NCBI RefSeq assembly: GCF_016862175.1
Contig: NZ_BOML01000043.1
Span: 62,001-126,000 of the forward strand
Length of the DNA stretch: 64,000 nucleotides
DNA from: Paractinoplanes durhamensis
Lineage (GTDB): Bacteria > Actinomycetota > Actinomycetes > Mycobacteriales > Micromonosporaceae
Reading direction: 5' to 3'
The first letter of the stretch is position 1. Every line of letters begins with the position of its first letter. Positions 60,901 to 64,000 of this stretch are shown in pieces. A model generated the notes under the pieces. It saw nothing but the letters and a program-made list of their open reading frames with translations, did not search any database and had not been told where the DNA came from. The position numbers and the translations under genes were made by a program.

Positions 60901-63900
60901 AGCCGTTCCGGTCGGTTCGCGGGAACCCGATCGGCGGCCGGGGGTGCACGGGCGTCTCCGGCGCCGCCTCGATCGTCTCGGCGGCCGGCAGCCCGCCGAT
61001 CCGGTTGCGCCAGTCGTGCACGTCGTCGCTGGTCAGCACGGACAGGGCGGAGATCTCCAGCCACTGGAAGACGCCGCCGAGCACGGCTTCGAGGACCGTG
61101 TCGGTGACCAGCTCGCCGATCTTGAACGGTTCTGCGCTCTCCTTGGCGACCTCGGCCAGCGTCGACTTCAACTCCGCGCTGGTCAGCTTCTCCTTGAGGG
61201 TCACCTTCGTGTCCGCCCAGACCCGGACCATCGCGCCGTGCAGGTCGGTGTCGCGCGGGGTCCCCTCGAGCAGATCCTTGGTGTGCTTGAGCTTCTCGTC
61301 GAGGTACTTGTCGGCGATCTTGCCGATGGCGGTCTTCACGATGCCCCAGCCGGGCAGCATGCCGCCGCCGATCGACACCGCGTCGAGCGCCATCTTGACC
61401 GCCAGCTTTTCGCGGGCGTTGACGTACTCGGCCATATCGGCCGGTTTGAGTCTCGCGACGGCGTCGAGGGTCGAGTGGTCCCTGGTGAAGTTGTGCAGGC
61501 GGGCCGCGGCCAGGGCTTCGAGCAGGCCGGCCTGCAACGCGGAGAAGCCGAACGAGACGGCGCCGGCGATCGGCCCGCCGGGGATCTCGAACAGGGTGGT
61601 GATCTCGGCGAGCTTGCTGCCGTGCTCCTCGATGAGCTGGCGGACGCTGTCCGGCTGGGCGCGCAGGTAGGCCTCGGTGACCCGGGTCTCCAGCGCGGTG
61701 CGGGCCGACTCGGCGGTCCGGGCGGCCGTCCGGGACACCCACTCGATGCTGCTCATCAGCTCGGACGCGATGAGCAGCGCGTCCTCCGCGTCCGGCGGGA
61801 TCCGGGTGAACGCGATCAGGTCCTGCTGGATGGCGGCCACCGCCCGGTCGATCTGCAGGCGCGCCGCGAAGATCTGGGTCCACGCGACCGGCCCCGAGGA
61901 CACGAAGTCCTGCCCGCGCAGCTGGTCGAGGACGTTGCCGAGCCGCTGGGCGTTGCCGGCGACGCGCAGCGCCTCGCTGACCATCGAGGCGTGGTCGAAC
62001 CCCTTGTCCACCGGCGAGGCCAGCACCGCCTCGGCCATCGGGGTCAGGCTCGAGTGCAGGTCGGGCACCGGCGCGTCGAGCGGTGCGAACACGGCCCGGG
62101 TCGAGTTGCCCAGCAGCATCTTCACCGCGCGCGGGCCCTGCTTGTGGAGCACGTTGGCGTGTGGCCGGCCGTTCTCCATCAGGAGCTTGGGCAGGGTCTC
62201 GACCGGTGGGGCCTCGATCTCGTCCCATGAGTCGGAGCGGGACGGCTCCGGTGTCAGCTTTCCGTGCGGGCTCACGGTGGCCGGCGGATCGAGCTGGGCC
62301 AGCACGGTGTCGCTCGGGGCGCCGTCGACCACCATCGGCTCGGCGCTCGCCACCACCCGGCGGTCACCGGCCTGCAGCAGTCGCCCCTCGGCGTCCGCGG
62401 GCACCTGCATGAACCGGAACCGCGGGTCGTTGTCGGCCAGGTATTCGAAGCGCGGGCGCCCCTGGCCGGGCTGGGTCTCCACCAGCACCAGCGCGTCCCC
62501 GGCCCGGACCACCAGCACCGCGTGCCGCGCCTGGCGCGGCGCGTCCAGCACCACCGCGGTGGCGTGGCCGGGCCGCAGCGACGCGCGCAGCGACCGCAGG
62601 CCGGCCCGGGTGAACTCGCCGCCGAACCGCTCGGCGATCGTGTCGATCGGGCGCCGGCCCGAGCCGTCGTCGACGGCGCCGCGGCGGACCGCACCGAGCT
62701 TGCCGAGCGCATGGCCGACCCGGACCGCGCAGTCCACCAGGGGGTCGTCGGACGGCCGGCGCGGGCCCGGGAACCGGTCGGTCTCGGCCAGCGCCTCGGT
62801 CACCGCCGCCGGCACCAGGTCGGCCGGCCGCGGGGCGGTCACCTCGGCGAGTTGGACGGTGGCGCGGCCGCGGCCGGTCAGGCCGGTCACCGTGGTCTCG
62901 GTGGTGTCGGCCACCACCGAGACGTACTCGGCCGGGTCGACGGTGGGCTCCGGAATGCCGCGGACCTGCGCCGCCGCGCGCACCGCGGAGCGCAGCCGCT
63001 CGGCCACCGCCGCCCGGACCGTCTCGGCGCGCCGGCCCGCCCGCTCGGTGTCGAGGCCGAGCGTGCTGCGGCCGGAGACCTGCACCCGGACGGTCGGCAC
63101 GCCGTGCGGCGGGTCCACGATCTGCCGGGCCGCCTCGGTCACGAACTGCTGGAGCTCCCACGGATCGAACTGCGGGCCGGTCGTCTCGGAGCGGGCGAAA
63201 TCCACCTCGAGGGCATCCGGCGCGGTCCAGTCCAGGCCCAGGTGCACCCAGTCCTGGTGCTTGCCGAGCTCGGTGGCGATGTTGTACTCGTCGCTGTTGG
63301 TGCCGCCGGTCGGCGCGAACGCGGGCGCCCAGGTGGCGGTGCCGTCCGCGGCGACGAACAGGTAGGTCATCTTCGCCGGCCACGGCCGGTACCACTTTCC
63401 CCGCACCAGCTCGGCGCCGCCCTTGCCGACCATCGTGTAGCCGTCGCGGTGCAGGATCCGCTTACGCCACCGGGTCAACTCGCGGTCGTGGTCGAGCGGC
63501 TCGTCCGGCGTGAAGGCGTTGGTCCCGCTGTCATAGGAGCCGCCGACGAGTACGCCGTGGAAGTCCACCCCGGCCCGCCCGCTCGCCCGGTCGGCCGTGA
63601 TGATCGGGTGACCGGCCGCGTCGACCCGGTCGAAGTGCGCCGGAACGGGGGCGTGCACCGGCGTCGCGGGGGAGAGCGGCGACGGCGGCATCTCCGGGGT
63701 GTTCCCGGTGACCACCCGGATCCACCGGTGCATGTCGGCGCCGGTCACCTTCTCCACCGGGTCGACGCCGAGCAGCTCGAAGATCGCGCCGAGCACCGAC
63801 TTCAGGCCGATCTCCTCGGCCAGGTGGCCGGCCTCCATCGCGTCGCCGCCAGACACCTTCTGGTAGAACTCCGGGCTCGACGTCTTCTCCTTGACCTGCG

Positions 63901-64000
63901 CGCCGAAGTCCTTCCAGAGCTGCTTCTTGGCCGCCTCGATCCGCCGCGCGCGGGCCGCCGCCGTGTCGCCCGGCTGCGCCGCGATCTCGTCGGCGAACTT
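54986..64000 (-). CDS. Giant repeat protein with papain-like and OmpA-like segments (5' end outside window)
   Basis: At least 3005 codons, open to the window edge; GTG 63856 is not the true start, since upstream sequence (RRIEAAKKQLWKDFG) continues the same repeat. Four modules begin near VTGADMHRWIRVVTG (~63735), VTSDDVHDW (~61030), VTTADMYGWIREITGH (~58370) and VTGDDMRRWIRTVSGH (~55860). Each has a DFHG.L/GRWYRPW..YLFV..WAP segment and an OmpA-like stretch (best copy: TVYIEGHSSNAFRPENARQR). The first three then have a papain-like core (DC...VLSELGG, RHAVLV or KHVV, LVETQ) near 62730, 59980 and 57490, and long hydrophobic-helix regions (PGWEIAKLVITKVSESIL). The last module ends early and lacks the papain core. 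Likely a T7SS-linked giant effector or surface protein; the boundary and function are inference. Confidence 0.78.
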   Translation of the reverse strand, partial: KFADEIAAQPGDTAAARARRIEAAKKQLWKDFGAQVKEKTSSPEFYQKVSGGDAMEAGHLAEEIGLKSVLGAIFELLGVDPVEKVTGADMHRWIRVVTGNTPEMPPSPLSPATPVHAPVPAHFDRVDAAGHPIITADRASGRAGVDFHGVLVGGSYDSGTNAFTPDEPLDHDRELTRWRKRILHRDGYTMVGKGGAELVRGKWYRPWPAKMTYLFVAADGTATWAPAFAPTGGTNSDEYNIATELGKHQDWVHLGLDWTAPDALEVDFARSETTGPQFDPWELQQFVTEAARQIVDPPHGVPTVRVQVSGRSTLGLDTERAGRRAETVRAAVAERLRSAVRAAAQVRGIPEPTVDPAEYVSVVADTTETTVTGLTGRGRATVQLAEVTAPRPADLVPAAVTEALAETDRFPGPRRPSDDPLVDCAVRVGHALGKLGAVRRGAVDDGSGRRPIDTIAERFGGEFTRAGLRSLRASLRPGHATAVVLDAPRQARHAVLVVRAGDALVLVETQPGQGRPRFEYLADNDPRFRFMQVPADAEGRLLQAGDRRVVASAEPMVVDGAPSDTVLAQLDPPATVSPHGKLTPEPSRSDSWDEIEAPPVETLPKLLMENGRPHANVLHKQGPRAVKMLLGNSTRAVFAPLDAPVPDLHSSLTPMAEAVLASPVDKGFDHASMVSEALRVAGNAQRLGNVLDQLRGQDFVSSGPVAWTQIFAARLQIDRAVAAIQQDLIAFTRIPPDAEDALLIASELMSSIEWVSRTAARTAESARTALETRVTEAYLRAQPDSVRQLIEEHGSKLAEITTLFEIPGGPIAGAVSFGFSALQAGLLEALAAARLHNFTRDHSTLDAVARLKPADMAEYVNAREKLAVKMALDAVSIGGGMLPGWGIVKTAIGKIADKYLDEKLKHTKDLLEGTPRDTDLHGAMVRVWADTKVTLKEKLTSAELKSTLAEVAKESAEPFKIGELVTDTVLEAVLGGVFQWLEISALSVLTSDDVHDWRNRIGGLPAAETIEAAPETPVHPRPPIGFPRTDRNGFPIVAVDDSGGRHRVGIDFHGSLIWGDLTDGTFTPAEPGDHHVEKARWQGRTLGKDQYREMVDTDAVTGRLYQPWPDRLDYLFVTDDGRSLWAPATAATGGSRGVQHDIRHEVMNHPKWLATSFTWTAPDRLDVDFDATDTATPKVDPLQMQQFAFEAARRIVDAAPVTVYIEGHSSNAFRPENARQRAEAVRDRLAERIDHEVGKAQLMRGLDRTDESHASIIEIVDDGQKTETPKPLAVRRGMLTRDPRAVAWMSAPTPTRTPEIAPTVTAPPEQAVAELVSPRVREAMAKLDPVRREDEDVLTDCVSRVNTVLSELGGTAVTIDEATAAKGADRIAQRLGGTFQDTTVADVRAALAEGTVTVLLIDAPGQAKHVVPVQMTAKGLVRLETQAVPEHRYEILGDDDLPMVKVVLGPDRKLLQVRVTEGRGVVAGAVVPETAGRTARAMTDPASTNDAQGFDNRRRLHKPNPHPPPPLGDTLRWPQGYALMAALKTTGVAAPELGLTAAGPAATIALGPDHPDAMLMTGVIRKVGEGHRQSAILAQLLDSEFVSTSALATYQVWSARRDVDTAVQQLEGVLEQYVAANRAETLTPEVAEQTTRLAREISEAGHDVKAMLEHKSIEVHVEQQPSRARTTIKKVSERLNGILGLLSLGSGPIPAAASLGVSVVRETALSSLAVFREREFNGEHSVLAAMATLDTNPYAVAEHVIAQQKRGFTLLLDALSIAGSMTPAWDFVRIALSTTANSYLDERLRVSVHDELGADPSVSKVARVKARVWKEFNQAMREKMASGDLVKMMADAATGAGFDPLKAGQMIEELTLGPLLAGFFELMGVDPVQPVTTADMYGWIREITGHTKAVPPSPVSPVAPEHDPLPAHSDRVDGAGRPIVLIKPGMVAVDFHGVLVEGTLDPETKAFTPTRPAEHNLALTKWRKRILHHDGYTDRSGGAKVKGRWYQPFKGEQNYLFVAEDGAVTWAPAFATTGGINSGEYNVATELRKRPEWVHPFAWAATGTLTDPADPLSFQLFAAEVARRIVDAPHGVPVAKVEVGGKDAAAVRERLVERVGAEIRKATWARGRADVTVDPATLIEVTPGATTRIVENTTPDAADVLPAQLRTAMTTLDTSPPLDTRDPLVDCVLRVNQVLSELGGVGRTTDSGAGSRPVDTIADRLGGAFTRAGLPGLRTALQPGHATVVVLEPPDKPRHAVLVARAGDALVLVETQGGPRYSYLDAEDPRFAIMRTVTDGRGHLRQLATDGTRRVVSSPAPLDVTSAASDGVLSLLDPPTTTDPQGKRDANKLQKRRVGPSEQDGSVLAAGMRNSLATVANAMDVPVPLQVLHPTNPAAALALAGRPSPDDELLVGLFRSISVGRRVLSSLDQLVHREFVWQEPIVAMSVNTGRRSISMALLAVDRASAGLRLDPESSPAALMTAVAALNLAVKNAGRSAREAIENAAVNAHVHAREDAVRDLVKDHADKINTVVGAFDVGGSFVPGLVAFGVSLGRETVIESLAVWHRHVFRAGNSALVAVSTLDENPLALAQYIANKQRIGLGLMLDAASIGLGLAPGWEIAKLVITKVSESILQERLRLAKQQIAVVEEGSPDTQPTRLQGALRQVWSDTRETIVDKVRNGGFAEVVQELAKEGKLDPQKAALFTTDVALSTLLNGFLQLMPIDPAEVVTGDDMRRWIRTVSGHQGQAAAPPSPTTPVHAGLPQGFAAADQHGHRIITTQGSAVGIDFHGVLVWGDLSATNEFSPARPGDHDHEQKAWFNRALAADGYFDEDGTKVPGRWYKPWASVHTYLFVDDEGTATWAPGMAPTGRLNSATHNVHHEVPAWVRPFSWDPPASLDVTFDGDTPRLDPLRFQQLAFDTAQKIARGEEVIVNVEAGAGATATRAQIVERLEREVRRALFDMGADREIEVAPHVVIVTGNDTLWQRLTSSGLSVWISTPAPAGTTRVGNGSWALGAGPTTR

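Noticed and set aside
55611..62228. 2205-codon minus-strand frame within the giant gene
   Set aside because: It runs in another frame of the same strand and is Arg/Pro/Gly-biased; the correct frame shows repeated domains and motifs.
57779..62230. 1483-codon plus-strand frame opposite the giant gene
   Set aside because: It mirrors the repeats of the true gene in antisense and has no recognisable domain.

Overview
The window is GC-rich actinobacterial chromosome: GTG starts are frequent, genes are tightly packed with many 4-bp ATGA/GTGA overlaps, and ECF sigma factors, TetR/IclR/AraC regulators, a deazaflavin-type nitroreductase, a DUF574-type methyltransferase and a type VII secretion (T7SS/ESX) locus are present. 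A Micromonosporaceae-like organism such as Actinoplanes is my inference, not something proved by the sequence. I saw no tRNA, rRNA, transposase or CRISPR array.

1-8025 (minus strand): a four-gene cassette, WGR/DUF4132 protein -> MoxR-type AAA ATPase -> DUF5682 protein -> VWA protein (truncated by the window edge). It has the same family composition as the E. coli yehI-L-M-P region. 8172-14670 (plus strand): a homogentisate degradation operon of six genes, every junction a 4-nt start/stop overlap: metallo-beta-lactamase-fold protein, FAD monooxygenase, homogentisate 1,2-dioxygenase, unknown protein, fumarylacetoacetase, AraC-type regulator. A palindrome precedes the first gene. 14737-28130: ordinary single genes and small operons (sulfotransferase, serine hydrolase, DsbA/TetR pair, TetR and nitroreductase operon, nitrilase-fold amidohydrolase, methyltransferases, GAP-family membrane protein, aldehyde dehydrogenase/IclR/GNAT), plus two gene remnants.

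28896-64000 is the accessory part: a large T7SS locus with a NYN/LOTUS-like protein on its left flank. A divergent 116-bp region separates a ten-gene minus-strand operon (eccD, eccB, three small WXG100-like proteins, two long paralogous Gly/Ser-tailed proteins, a YbaB-like protein, a protein with a degenerate ADP-ribosyltransferase-like C-terminus, and a beta-helix protein fused to two CbbX/EccA-type AAA modules) from a plus-strand set (eccC, a mycosin-like protein, and an exported protein with two lytic-transglycosylase-like domains plus a ricin-type lectin domain). Then come an ECF sigma/anti-sigma pair, two more mycosin-like proteins carrying N-terminal LysM-like domains, and a LysM membrane protein. 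The window ends inside a giant gene (>3000 codons) built of repeats of about 2.5-2.7 kb, with papain-like Cys/His cores and degenerate OmpA-like segments.

The most striking pattern is loss of catalytic residues. All three mycosin homologues lack the catalytic Ser (Gly, Glu and Ala instead), two also lack the His, and both transglycosylase-like domains lack the catalytic Glu. The locus therefore looks like a T7SS whose protease and muramidase folds have become structural or wall-binding parts, linked to its own sigma/anti-sigma pair and a giant candidate client. The residue losses are read directly from the sequence; the functional interpretation is inference.
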